From: Streptomyces gobiensis
GTDB taxonomy: Bacteria; Actinomycetota; Actinomycetes; Streptomycetales; Streptomycetaceae
Length of the DNA stretch: 64,000 nucleotides
Direction of reading: 5' to 3'
Assembly (NCBI RefSeq): GCF_021216675.1
Contig: NZ_CP086120.1
Span: 2,772,501-2,836,500 of the forward strand
Part shown: piece after piece, positions 1 through 10,305 of the stretch
How the letters are laid out: every line of letters begins with the position of its first letter
Numbering within the stretch: the stretch's first letter is position 1
The notes under the pieces: generated by a model
Database searches by the model: none
Seen by the model: only the letters and a program-made list of their open reading frames with translations
Told to the model about the DNA's origin: nothing
Program-made: the position numbers and the translations under genes

Positions 1-91
1 GGACGCCGACGCCGAAGTCAAAGCCCTCCAGGAAGAAGTAGCCGGTCCACAGGACGGCGATGAGGACGAACCAGATGTTGTGGAGTTCCAT
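1..91 (-). CDS. cydB: cytochrome bd ubiquinol oxidase subunit II, 5' fragment
   Basis: Only the first 30 codons are inside the window; the gene continues off the left edge. The visible N-terminus begins MELHNIWFVL and continues through a hydrophobic stretch into FFLEGFDFGVG, which is the conserved first transmembrane helix of CydB (the GFDFGVG motif is typical of the family). It follows cydA on the same strand with an 18-nt gap, and a GAGGAGCGAG ribosome-binding site lies just before the ATG. It would be the second subunit of the membrane quinol oxidase that reduces oxygen at low oxygen tension. Assignment rests on this motif plus the neighbour. Confidence 0.9.
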   Translation of the reverse strand, partial: MELHNIWFVLIAVLWTGYFFLEGFDFGVGV

Positions 92-109
92 CACTCGCTC
101 CTCAGCGGC

Positions 110-1618
110 TCAGTACGAGAAGGCCATGGGCCGGTCGGGGTCTGTGTCGTCGCCGCCGATCCTGGTGGGCGGGTTGAGGTCGGCCTCCGTCAGTTCGGGC
201 GGTCCGGCCTTGACGTACTTCACGAGCAGCTTGACCTCGATCACGGCGAGCGCCGCGTAGAGCAGGGTGTAGACGGTCATCGAGGTGATCACTTCGCCCT
301 GCGAGACGCTGGGCGATACGGCGGAGGAGGTGGGCAGCACCCCGTAGACCACCCAGGGCTGGCGGCCCATCTCGGTGAAGATCCAGCCCCAGGAGCTGGC
401 GATGAGCGGAAAGCCAAGGGTGAGCACGGCGGCCCGCCAGTACCAGGTGGTCAGCTTGGGGCCGAGCTCCCCGTCCTTGGTGAGGGCGAGCCGTGGCACC
501 TCGTCCTCACCGGTACGCAGCCGCTCGCTGAGCCAGCGCCTCTTACGGGTCAGCCAGAGTCCGATGACGCCGAGCCCGAAGGAAACCATGCCGAAGCCGA
601 TCATCCAGCGGAAGGACCAGTAGGCGACGGGGATATTGGGCCGGTAGTCGCCCGGTCCGTACTTCTCCTGCATCGCCTCGTTGGTGTCATTGATGCCGGG
701 GACCGGATCGGAGAAGTTGTCGTGCGCGAGGAAGGAGAGCACGCCGGGGACCTCGATGGCGACCCTGTTGTGTCCCCTGTCGACATCACCGATGGCGAAG
801 AGGGAGAAGGGGGCCGGGCCCTCGGTGTCCCACAGCGCCTCGGCGGCGGCCATCTTCATCGGCTGCTGGTCGTACATGATCTTGGCGAGCCGGTCGCCGC
901 TGACGACCACGAGCAGTCCGGAGACGACCATGGTTACCAGCCCGAGGCGGAGCGAGGTCCGCATCACCGGTATGTGCTTCCTGCGGAGCAGGTGGTAGGC
1001 GGCGATGCCGACCATAAAGGCGGCGCCGGTGAGGAAGGCGGCGGTGATGGTGTGGAAGAACTGCGCCACCGCGGTGTTCTGGGTGAGGACCTGCCAGAAG
1101 TCGGTGAGCTCAGCCCGCCCGGCCTCCTCATTGATGCGGTAGCCGACCGGGTGCTGCATCCAGGAGTTGGCCGCCAGGATGAAGTACGCCGACAGGACCG
1201 TGCCGATCGCGACCATCCAGATGCAGGCGAGATGGATCTTCTGCGGCAGCTTGTCCCAGCCGAAGATCCACAGGCCGATGAAGGTGGACTCGAAGAAGAA
1301 GGCGATCAGCGCCTCGAAGGCGAGCGGAGCGCCGAAGACATCACCGACAAAGCGGGAGTAATCTGACCAGTTCATGCCGAACTGGAACTCCTGCAGGATG
1401 CCGGTGACGACACCCATCGCGATGTTGATCAGGAACAGCTTGCCCCAGAACTTGGTGGCCCTGAGGTACTTCTCCTTGTTGGTACGCACCCAGGCGGCCT
1501 GGAGGCCCGCGACGAGCGCGGCCAGCGAGATCGTCAGGGGAACGAAGAGGAAGTGGTAGACGGTCGTGATGCCGAACTGCCATCGCGCCAGGGTCTCCGG
1601 CGCCAGCGCGATTTCCAC
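110..1618 (-). CDS. cydA: cytochrome bd ubiquinol oxidase subunit I
   Basis: A 502-residue multi-pass membrane protein, the normal length for CydA with a short Q-loop. It oxidises quinol and passes electrons through hemes b558, b595 and d to oxygen. Visible family signatures are an early His in the first helix (about residue 22, candidate heme ligand), a helix with FFHTIT near residue 190, the Q-loop Lys/Glu region MKMAAAEALWDTE, and the signature GRQPW near residue 400. The start is a GTG preceded by GGAGGAG at good spacing. It leads the cydAB unit, and the Rex-type operator directly upstream indicates control by the NADH/NAD+ ratio, as known for cyd genes in Streptomyces coelicolor. Confidence 0.97.
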   Translation of the reverse strand: MEIALAPETLARWQFGITTVYHFLFVPLTISLAALVAGLQAAWVRTNKEKYLRATKFWGKLFLINIAMGVVTGILQEFQFGMNWSDYSRFVGDVFGAPLAFEALIAFFFESTFIGLWIFGWDKLPQKIHLACIWMVAIGTVLSAYFILAANSWMQHPVGYRINEEAGRAELTDFWQVLTQNTAVAQFFHTITAAFLTGAAFMVGIAAYHLLRRKHIPVMRTSLRLGLVTMVVSGLLVVVSGDRLAKIMYDQQPMKMAAAEALWDTEGPAPFSLFAIGDVDRGHNRVAIEVPGVLSFLAHDNFSDPVPGINDTNEAMQEKYGPGDYRPNIPVAYWSFRWMIGFGMVSFGLGVIGLWLTRKRRWLSERLRTGEDEVPRLALTKDGELGPKLTTWYWRAAVLTLGFPLIASSWGWIFTEMGRQPWVVYGVLPTSSAVSPSVSQGEVITSMTVYTLLYAALAVIEVKLLVKYVKAGPPELTEADLNPPTRIGGDDTDPDRPMAFSY

Positions 1619-1633
1619 GTCGCTCCTCCGATT

Positions 1634-1651
1634 TTGTGAATGCGTTCACAA
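1634..1651. promoter_or_regulatory. Rex operator (ROP) of the cydAB operon
   Basis: The sequence TTGTGAATGCGTTCACAA is a perfect inverted repeat with 7-bp arms around a 4-bp centre and matches the TGTGAA-N4-TTCACA form of the redox repressor Rex operator. It lies about 15 bp upstream of the cydA start codon, where repressor binding would block the promoter or early elongation. Rex control of cydABCD is established in S. coelicolor; that it applies here is inferred from the match and its position. Confidence 0.88.
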
Positions 1652-1739
1652 TCACAAGCCATTATGACGCACCTCTGTTCGGGATCTTTGCGGGGGTACC
1701 CCCTTCACAGATTCGTCAACAAAATGTTGAATCGCGCCT

Positions 1740-2108
1740 ATGGAGATTCGCATCATCTGGCCCGCCGGCCAGCTCACCGCACAACTCGACGACACCCCGA
1801 CCAGCCGAGCGCTGCTTGACGCGCTCCCTATCGAGTCCTCGGCGAACACCTGGGGCGAAGAGGTCTACTTCGACACCCGGCTCACCCCGGTGCTGGAAAA
1901 CAGCGCCCGCCAGGTCGTGGACCCCGGCACGGTCGCCTTCTGGACCGACGGGGACGCGCTGGCGCTGCCGTATGGCCCGACCCCGATTTCGCGCGGGGAC
2001 GAGTGCCGTCTCGCCAGCCCGTGCAATGTGCTGGGCCGGGTGGACGGCGACCCCCGCGTCCTGGCGACCGTACGCAGCGGCGACCCCATTCGCGTAGAGG
2101 CCACGTAG
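1740..2108 (+). CDS. cyclophilin-like fold protein (TM1367/COG2164 type)
   Basis: A 122-residue protein without signal peptide or membrane segment. The pattern fits the small cyclophilin-like beta-barrel family: an MEIRI opening strand, a DDTPTSRALLDALPI segment near residues 17-31, a TPISRGDECRLA segment near residues 81-92 and NVLGRVDGD near residues 96-104. The biochemical role of this family is not established, and prolyl isomerase activity should not be assumed. It is divergent from cydA (about 120 bp apart, sharing the Rex-operator intergenic region) and convergent with hisC. No clear ribosome-binding site precedes the ATG, so translation may be leaderless. Confidence 0.7.
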   Translation: MEIRIIWPAGQLTAQLDDTPTSRALLDALPIESSANTWGEEVYFDTRLTPVLENSARQVVDPGTVAFWTDGDALALPYGPTPISRGDECRLASPCNVLGRVDGDPRVLATVRSGDPIRVEAT

Positions 2109-2139
2109 CCCCTCCTCAACGGCACCCTCGCCCCGGGCT

Positions 2140-2545
2140 TCGGCCTCCCCTAGCCCTGGCGGGCTGGGAACCCCGTCCGTCAGTGGTGGCTGAGCCCCGC
2201 AGTCGGCGAAGGAATCCCCCTAACCCGACCCCTTCCCGGCTGTACCGTTTCGCGGCTCCGCCGCGTGGGCGGCTACCGCCCCCAGACCCCTCCACGTGTT
2301 GTGGGCACTCGCAGCCCCGCGAGGGGCTGTGGGTGGGCACAACACCGGCCACCGGCCCGGCACCGGACCAACCCCGGGGCCCCGGGGCGCGAGCCCCGGT
2401 TTCCGGGAAGGGGCGGGATAGGGGAAAACCCACCCACAGCACCCGCAGCCGGGCGCAAGCCCCGCCCCGCGGCGGAGCCGCATACCGGCACAGCCGGGAA
2501 GGTGGGGGCACCTCCTGGGCCGCACCTCGCACCCCCGCAGCCAGG
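2140..2545 (-). repeat. dispersed GC-rich structured repeat, copy A
   Basis: This fills most of the 511-base gap between two convergent genes and contains no believable gene. Read on the minus strand it begins 75 bp after the hisC stop and follows the same order of blocks as the copy inside oriC near 57.5-57.8 kb: CTTCCCGGCTG, a CGGCTCCGCCG block, CCGGAAACCGGGGC, GTGTTGTGCCCACC, AGTGCCCACAACAC and GTCTGGGGGCG. It contains a two-storey hairpin: outer arms GTGTTGTG/CACAACAC (2296-2303 and 2338-2345) and an inner stem CAGCCCC/GGGGCTG with loop GCGA. Function is unknown; a 3'-end or terminator-like role is suggested by its position. Confidence 0.7.
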
Positions 2546-2619
2546 AGGGACCACCCCGCGAGCCCGAGCCAAAGCGCGGGACCCAGGGGCAGCGCCCCAG
2601 GCCAGCCCCCACCGGCCGG

Positions 2620-3699
2620 CTACAGCTCCTTGCGGAAGGCCTCCGCCACCCGCAGGAAGATGTCATTCGCCGCAACCTCCCCAATCGTCACCCGCACCCC
2701 CTCCCCCGGAAAGGGCCGCACCACGGCCCCCGCCCGCTCCGCGGCCGCCGCGAAGTCGACCGTACGGTCCCCCAGCCGCAGCCAGACGAAGTTGGCCTGA
2801 GTCTCGGGGACCGTCCACCCCTGTGCGACCAGCTCACGGAAGACCCGGGACCGCTCGGCGACCAGCGCGTCCACCCGCTCCAGCAGCGCCGCCTCGCTGC
2901 GCAGCGAGGCGACCGCGGCATCCTGGGCGACCTGGCTCACCCCGAAGGGGACGGCCGTCTTACGCAGCGCCGCCGCGACCGGCTCATGCGCGATGGCAAA
3001 GCCGACCCGCAGCCCGGCCAGGCCGTAGGCCTTGGAGAAGGTGCGCAGCACACAGACGTTCGGACGGTCCCGGTAGAGCTCGATACCGTCCGGGACGCGC
3101 TCATCGCGGACGAACTCGCGGTAGGCCTCATCCAGCACGACCAGTACATCGCTCGGCACCCGGTCCAGGAAGCGCTCCAGCTCAGGGCGGCGAATGGCGG
3201 CACCGGTGGGGTTGTTCGGGCTGCAGACGAAGATCAGCCGGGTGCGCTCGGTGACCGCGTCCGCCATCGCGTCGAGGTCATGCTCCTCGGTTCCGGTCAG
3301 CGGCACCCGTACCGAGGCCGCCCCGGAGATCTGGGTGATGATCGGATATGCCTCAAAGGAGCGCCAGGCGTAGATCACCTCATCGCCCGGACCGGCCGTC
3401 GACTGCAACAGCTGCTGTGCCACCCCAACCGAGCCCGTCCCCGTCGCCAGATGCTCGACGGGAACCTCGAAACGATCTGCCAGCTCGGCCATCAGGCCCG
3501 TACAGGCCATATCCGGGTAGCGGTTGAAAGACCCGGCCGCGGCGACGGCGGACTCCAGCACACCGGGGAGCGGCGGATAGGGGTTCTCGTTGGAGGACAG
3601 CTTGTAGGCGACGGGACCATCCGCAGCCGCGGGCCTGCCGGGCTTGTAGGTCGGGATTCCATCGAGCGCCGCACGCAGCTTGGGGGTCTTGTCAGTCAC
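2620..3699 (-). CDS. hisC: histidinol-phosphate aminotransferase-family enzyme
   Basis: A 359-residue class I/II PLP aminotransferase. Motifs in order: [11 protein letters not shown] near the N-terminus, CSPNNPTGA in the middle (Asn that contacts PLP), LDEAYREF (Asp/Tyr contacts) and [15 protein letters not shown], whose Lys is the expected Schiff-base residue. These fit HisC, which makes histidinol phosphate with glutamate as donor. Because it stands apart from a his operon, a phenylalanine aminotransferase or second HisC role is possible. I chose the GTG start because AAGGAGGACTGCG sits just before it; an ATG eight codons upstream (3723) lacks such a site. Confidence 0.85.
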   Translation of the reverse strand: MTDKTPKLRAALDGIPTYKPGRPAAADGPVAYKLSSNENPYPPLPGVLESAVAAAGSFNRYPDMACTGLMAELADRFEVPVEHLATGTGSVGVAQQLLQSTAGPGDEVIYAWRSFEAYPIITQISGAASVRVPLTGTEEHDLDAMADAVTERTRLIFVCSPNNPTGAAIRRPELERFLDRVPSDVLVVLDEAYREFVRDERVPDGIELYRDRPNVCVLRTFSKAYGLAGLRVGFAIAHEPVAAALRKTAVPFGVSQVAQDAAVASLRSEAALLERVDALVAERSRVFRELVAQGWTVPETQANFVWLRLGDRTVDFAAAAERAGAVVRPFPGEGVRVTIGEVAANDIFLRVAEAFRKEL

Positions 3700-4033
3700 C
3701 GCAGTCCTCCTTGAGCTCGCCATTACTGCTCACCTTAAGAGGAATCACCGGGTGCGGCGTACTGCCAATCCAGAACGGCGCTCGTGAAGATCCGCGCGCC
3801 AGTGGCGAACGCCGTGGCGCGCATCGCTCATGAAGGTGAGTTGAGACCTCATCGCAACAGCCATGGATGCATGGGAGCAAGCGCGCATATGACACCGGGG
3901 GCCTATAATCATGCCCCCAACTATCCTATTTTCCAAGGCAGTTAATGCTTTACGATCTTGCAGAAACGTACCTCTTCTCCACCGCCTCCACAGTCCCGCC
4001 TACGAGTCACCTCAGCCCTACTATCGGCTCGCC
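3700..4033. other. intergenic region between divergent hisC and lacI-type gene
   Basis: About 330 bases between two divergently read genes; it must hold both promoters. It is less GC-rich than its surroundings around 3900-3970. I see no long inverted repeat, no RNA gene and no credible small ORF, and I could not assign promoter boxes with confidence. Confidence 0.5.
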
Positions 4034-5146
4034 ATGACAGCAGTAGGGAAGCACCAGGTGACCCGATCCACCAGCCGTCGACTGGGGCGTGCAGGCATCC
4101 GTGATGTCGCCGCAGCCGCCGGCGTGTCGATCACAACCGTCTCCGACGCACTCAACGGCAAGGGCCGGCTACCGGACGCCACCCGCCGCCACGTCCGCGA
4201 GGTCGCCGACCGGCTCGGCTACCGTCCCTCCGCCGCCGCCCGCACACTCCGCACCGGAAAGTCCGGACTGATCGGACTCACGGTCACCACGTACGGCGAA
4301 GAACCGTTCACCTTCACCGAGTTCGCTTATTTCGCGGAGATGGTGCGCGCCGCCACATCCGCCGCGCTGGCCCGGGGATACGCCCTGGTGATCCTGCCCG
4401 CCCCGGCCCGGCACAGCGCCATCGACGTCTGGTCCAATGTCGCCCTCGACGGCACCGTCGTCATCGACCCCTCGGACCACGACCCGGTCGTCACCGAGCT
4501 CGTCCGGCAGGGCATCCCGGTCGTCTCCGACGGCCGCCCAGGTGGCACCCTCCCGGTCACCGCATGGGTCGACAACGACCACGAGGCCGCCGTAACCGGC
4601 CTCCTGGATCACCTTGCCGAGTCCGGCGCCCGCCGTATCGGACTGCTCACCGGCACCAGCACCGACACCTATACGCGGCTGTCCACCACCGCCTATTTCG
4701 ACTGGTGCGACCGGGTCGGCCAGGAGCCGGTCTATGAGTCCTACCCCGCCCATGACCCGTGCGCGGGCGCCATCGCCGCCGACCGGCTGCTCGCCCGGCC
4801 CGACCGACCCGACGCCGTCTACGGCCTGTTCGACCCCAACGGGACCGATCTGCTGGCCGCCGCCCGCCGCTATGGACTGCGGGTGCCCGAGGATCTGCTC
4901 CTCGTCTGCTGCAGCGAATCCACCGTCTACGCCACCACCGAACCACCGATCACCACGCTCTCCCTGAAACCGGGGCGCATCGGCACGGCCGTCATCCAGC
5001 TGCTCATCGACGCCATCGAAGGCGTCGACCACGGCCGTTCCGCTCAGCAGGTGATGCCGACCGATCTGATCGTGCGCACCTCATCCCAGCGACGCCACCC
5101 ACGCCGCACCACCGTCAGCGCACCACGCGCACCCGCCGTGGACTGA
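4034..5146 (+). CDS. LacI-family transcriptional regulator
   Basis: A 370-residue protein with the LacI layout: an N-terminal helix-turn-helix (IRDVAAAAGVSITTVSDALNGKG, about residues 22-44), the hinge-proximal REVADRLGYRPSAAARTLRTG, then a periplasmic-binding-protein-like ligand domain ending with a typical TDLIVRTSS. Such proteins bind operators as dimers and respond to sugars or nucleosides; the ligand cannot be told from sequence. The start used is the ATG giving MTAVGKHQ; longer forms upstream would add an untypical extension before the HTH. No sugar transporter or glycosidase is adjacent, so its target is likely elsewhere or itself. Confidence 0.88.
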   Translation: MTAVGKHQVTRSTSRRLGRAGIRDVAAAAGVSITTVSDALNGKGRLPDATRRHVREVADRLGYRPSAAARTLRTGKSGLIGLTVTTYGEEPFTFTEFAYFAEMVRAATSAALARGYALVILPAPARHSAIDVWSNVALDGTVVIDPSDHDPVVTELVRQGIPVVSDGRPGGTLPVTAWVDNDHEAAVTGLLDHLAESGARRIGLLTGTSTDTYTRLSTTAYFDWCDRVGQEPVYESYPAHDPCAGAIAADRLLARPDRPDAVYGLFDPNGTDLLAAARRYGLRVPEDLLLVCCSESTVYATTEPPITTLSLKPGRIGTAVIQLLIDAIEGVDHGRSAQQVMPTDLIVRTSSQRRHPRRTTVSAPRAPAVD

Positions 5147-5393
5147 CGCCCCCACACCTCGCCCCTGTCCCACAACATCTCCCAGCGTCTTCAGATACCT
5201 GCTGGCACCTGGCGAAGACCCGGAGAATTCAGGAGAAATTCACGGCGCTCGCCCTGTCCGGCCCAATTGCCACCCCCCAGGTGCGTCACAAGCCCCGACC
5301 GGCATTCCTATGATGGGCGAACGGCACCAAGACCGGCTTCCGACCAGGGCTACTCCGGCAGGTGCACAGCGGCGCGTATTGGTGGAGGGGTCG

Positions 5394-6407
5394 ATGACTC
5401 AGGGGGCCGGTCAGGGACCCAATGTGTGGCAGCACGCGGGCGTGGGAAGCGCCACTGGTCTGCCACACTCAAACGACACATATACCCCGACCCAGCGGGA
5501 CCTGCCTGTGATCGGTAGTGGCACCGACCCCAACCGGACCCCCACCCTGGTGGACGTCCCCTCCCCAGCCGCGGCCATGCCCGGGGTGGGCGAAGGGCCT
5601 CTCTATGTCGTCGGCGATGTGCATGGATACCTCGATGAGCTGCGAGCCGCGCTGCTCAACGCGGGACTGATCGACACCGAGGACCACTGGGCCGCGGGCA
5701 ACGCCCGGCTCTGGTTCCTCGGCGACTTCACCGACCGCGGCCCCGACGGCATCGGCGTTGTCGATCTCGTAATGCAGCTCTCCGCCGAGGCCGCGGCCGC
5801 CGGCGGCTACTGCAAGGCGCTGATGGGCAACCATGAGCTGCTGCTGATCGGCGCCAAGCGCTTCGGCGACACGCCGGTCGACTCCGGCGCGGGCACCGCC
5901 TCCTTCCAGGCCGCCTGGCTGCTCAACGGCGGCCAGCGCACCGATATGGAACGGCTCCAGGAGCACCACATCCAGTGGATGTCCCGGCTGGACGCCATGA
6001 CCCTGGCCGACGGCCACCTGCTGGTGCACTCCGACACCACCGCGTATCTGGATTACGGCGACAGCATCACCGCCGTCAATGACGCCATCACCCAGGCGCT
6101 GGAGCGGCGCGACCCGAACGAGACCTGGGAACTCTTCCGCAAGTTCACCAAGCGCTTCGCCTTCCGTGATGAGGGTGCAGGACCGCAGGCGGTCCGCGAA
6201 CTCCTGGATATGTACGGTGGCGAGCGGATCGTGCACGGACACAGCCCGATCCCCTATCTGCTCGGGGAAGTCGGCTCGGAAGACGGCGAGGACACCGTGC
6301 AGGTACACGGTCCGCATATCTACGCCGACCAACTCGCGATCGCCCTGGACGGCGGTGTGACCATGGCCGGAAAGCTACTTGTGGCCCAGCTGCCACTGCC
6401 TGCATGA
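5394..6407 (+). CDS. calcineurin-like metallophosphoesterase / serine-threonine protein phosphatase
   Basis: A 337-residue cytoplasmic protein with the full two-metal phosphoesterase signature: VVGDVHG (GDxHG), FLGDFTDRGPDG (GDxxDRG), LMGNHELLL (GNHE), LLVHSD and IVHGHSP (GHS). The spacing matches PPP-type protein phosphatases more than nucleases. The start was set at the ATG behind GGTGGAGGGG; an ORF extension of 28 codons upstream has no ribosome-binding site. The first 60 residues before the catalytic domain are low in recognisable structure. Substrate is unknown; it may oppose Ser/Thr kinases, which are abundant in actinobacteria. It stands alone between a LacI regulator and a membrane protein gene. 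Confidence 0.87.
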   Translation: MTQGAGQGPNVWQHAGVGSATGLPHSNDTYTPTQRDLPVIGSGTDPNRTPTLVDVPSPAAAMPGVGEGPLYVVGDVHGYLDELRAALLNAGLIDTEDHWAAGNARLWFLGDFTDRGPDGIGVVDLVMQLSAEAAAAGGYCKALMGNHELLLIGAKRFGDTPVDSGAGTASFQAAWLLNGGQRTDMERLQEHHIQWMSRLDAMTLADGHLLVHSDTTAYLDYGDSITAVNDAITQALERRDPNETWELFRKFTKRFAFRDEGAGPQAVRELLDMYGGERIVHGHSPIPYLLGEVGSEDGEDTVQVHGPHIYADQLAIALDGGVTMAGKLLVAQLPLPA

Positions 6408-6683
6408 CACACCGATTCCGGCGAGGCCCGCTTGACGGACCACGTGAACGGGCAGTTGTACGAATAGAGACCCCACACAGCGGCTGACCCGCTGGGGGCA
6501 ATTTCGGAAACACCCTGTCACCCTGTGCCGGAAGCGCTCTAACATCGGTGCTGCCCGTAAGCGAGCTTCTCCTCCGTATCTTCCAACCGCCGTCCGGCTA
6601 CCACCCCTGAAGGAGGGGCTACGCCCCGCCCCACCGGATCGCCGGCAGTCGGCTGGCAGTCCGGCCCTACGGAGCATCGGGGG

Positions 6684-7577
6684 ATGCACATGAACAGCGC
6701 TCCGCATCTGCGGCTTGAGGACCGGCCCGAATTCGAGCGAGCTCTCGACGAGGCGCTACGAACCGCACCTGACCGGCCCGAGCTGAAGGCCGTCGGAAAG
6801 CGGCTCAACACCGAGCAGTTGCGCACCATGGCGCTGAGCGCCTCCGCCGCCATCGCGGCCTGCGCCGCCACCGAATACCAGCACTTCGTACGGCTCCGGG
6901 AGGAGCTTCGCCAGCCCGCGCACGCCCCCTCGACGATGAGTCCGCCGGACTCCGGGACACGCGGCGGCGGAGGCGGAGTCGGTCTGGGCCTGGGCGGCGG
7001 CATGGGCGAGACGGGCGGCGCGGGACTGTTCGCCATCATCTCGGTGCTGGCACCGGTGCTCGCCGGAACGGCGGCGGCGATCTTCCTGATCGTCGGCTAT
7101 GTGCTGCACATGGTGACCCCCGAGCCGTCAATCGCCGCACCGATGCGCAATGTGGGCTGGGTCTTCGCCGCACTGGCCGCCGCCAGCATTCTGATCGCCA
7201 GCGTCGGGCTGCTGCTCACCGCCGTGCGCAATGGATCGAATTCGATACAGGCCGGACCGGGCAACGGGCAGGGACAACTGGCCGATGAAGTGGCGCTCGC
7301 CCGGTCGGCCTGGCGGCAGGCGCTGCTGGAGCGCGGTATCCGGCCCTTCCTGCGGGAGGCACTGGCCGACCCGGACGGCTCCCCGGCCTCGCCCAGCTCG
7401 TATGTGCCCATCCCCAGAGAGAACCAGCCCGGCCGCACCCCGCGCCTGGGCTACTCACACCCCGGCTTCTCCAGCCCCGCGGACGACGGCCCCGAACAGA
7501 CCAGCACCCGCCCACGCTTCTCCAGCCCCGACTTCTCCAGCCCGGACTACGGCGGCCCGGACCACAAACCGGAGTGA
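6684..7577 (+). CDS. hypothetical protein with two transmembrane helices
   Basis: A 297-residue protein of unknown function. Residues 1-80 form a charged, probably helical cytosolic domain (LEDRPEFERALDEALR...). A glycine-rich linker near residues 90-112 leads to two hydrophobic helices (about 114-142 and 150-175) separated by a short loop. A second helical segment (VALARSAWRQALLERGIRPFL) follows, then a Pro/Ser/Gly-rich tail with repeated FSSPDFSSPDY-like units. ATGs at 6684 and 6690 are both possible; GGGGG is better spaced for 6690. No family was recognised beyond a general similarity to streptomycete conserved membrane proteins. Confidence 0.75.
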   Translation: MHMNSAPHLRLEDRPEFERALDEALRTAPDRPELKAVGKRLNTEQLRTMALSASAAIAACAATEYQHFVRLREELRQPAHAPSTMSPPDSGTRGGGGGVGLGLGGGMGETGGAGLFAIISVLAPVLAGTAAAIFLIVGYVLHMVTPEPSIAAPMRNVGWVFAALAAASILIASVGLLLTAVRNGSNSIQAGPGNGQGQLADEVALARSAWRQALLERGIRPFLREALADPDGSPASPSSYVPIPRENQPGRTPRLGYSHPGFSSPADDGPEQTSTRPRFSSPDFSSPDYGGPDHKPE

Positions 7578-7629
7578 GCGGCGGACTCGCTCAACTGTCC
7601 AGCGGAATATCCTATTCCAGGCACATCGA

Positions 7630-8190
7630 GTGAACTTCCGTTTTCCGTCTGAGCAGACGGAAGCGCAAGAAGCCATCGACATCAATGACTTTGTCTACGC
7701 GGCAACGGGCGCACGGGTACGGAGGCTGACGACGCCGGACGGCGAACACTGGTTCCCGGCGGCTGATCTGCTCTCCGAGCTGGGTTGCACCAACCCGACA
7801 GCCCGCTCGCCTACGCGATGCCGGATCAGGTCGCCGACGCGATCGTACGGCTGGAGGAGCACAATCTCAGGGTGGACGAGCAGTTCGCCGCATCGCAGAA
7901 CGAGCTCGTCCAGGCTACGCAGGAGGCCGTCAAAGTCACGCGGGTCACCGCACAAGCCCAGACGGACCTGCTGAAGGTGATGGACCGCATGGCCGGTCGC
8001 GCTGCATCTGCTGCCGCTCCTCATCAGCAACGGTGAGGTACGGATGTCCGTGGACTACATCGCCGTGAAATCCGCCATGACCGCACAGCAGACCAGCAGC
8101 GCCCTCAGCCTGCTTCGGCAGGTCGGCTGCATCCAGCAGGCGGGCTTCGCGGAGAACGGCAACCCGGTCTACGTACTCGCCCGGACGTAG
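7630..8190 (+). pseudogene. frameshifted remnant of a BRO/antirepressor-type protein
   Basis: Three pieces of one recognisable protein lie in order but in alternating frames. Piece 1 (GTG at 7630, VNFRFPSE..., then IDINDFVYAATGARVRRL and EHWFPAADLLSELG) is the start of a BRO-N domain and breaks off after GCTNPTA. Piece 2 (about 7790-8036, other frame) has LAYAMPDQVADAIVRLEEHNLRVDEQ, the helical middle region. Piece 3 (about 7981-8190, first frame again) has ISNGEVRMSVDYIAV and VGCIQQAGFAENGNPVYVLA, a winged-helix-like C-terminus. Most of the BRO-N domain is missing between pieces 1 and 2. Intact relatives in streptomycetes are phage-antirepressor-like DNA-binding proteins. Recognition is from memory of the family, not an alignment. 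Confidence 0.7.
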
Positions 8191-8205
8191 CCGCCAGCGT
8201 ATGAA

Positions 8206-8244
8206 GGGTCCGAAGCCGCAAGCCGAATTTGCGGCTTCGGACCC
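8206..8244. terminator. perfect 16-bp stem hairpin, bidirectional terminator
   Basis: GGGTCCGAAGCCGCAA and its exact complement flank a 7-nt loop, 16 bp after the end of the BRO-type remnant and about 90 bp before the thiC stop on the other strand. It lies between convergent units, so a terminator serving both is the natural reading. Confidence 0.8.
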
Positions 8245-8309
8245 GGTTCATTTTACGAGCGGTGACCTAGCTCGAATCTATAGTTTGCACATTCCAGCAG
8301 GTCAGTTCC

Positions 8310-8318
8310 TGTGGATAA
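8310..8318 (-). other. perfect DnaA-box-like 9-mer outside oriC
   Basis: TTATCCACA on the minus strand, in the 93-bp gap between the hairpin and the thiC stop. It is the E. coli-type strong box; the streptomycete consensus is TTGTCCACA. No second box is next to it, so function is uncertain. Confidence 0.35.
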
Positions 8319-8337
8319 CTCGCCGGGACAGTAGCTC

Positions 8338-10228
<1,891 letters not shown>

Positions 10229-10305
10229 CGCGATGTGCAAAAAGGCACCTTTACGTTAGCGGTTCGTCCGGGCGCGGCGCCAGGGGGCCTTGCGATGATC
10301 GGTCT

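Noticed and set aside
80..1366. 428-codon plus-strand ORF opposite cydA
   Set aside because: Exactly antisense to a clear CydA; composition (Gly/Asp/Glu/His-rich) is the usual shadow of a GC-rich gene.
2116..2684. Overlapping ORFs in the gap between the cyclophilin-like gene and hisC
   Set aside because: Open frames produced by the GC-rich repeat element; the same frames are not preserved between repeat copies.
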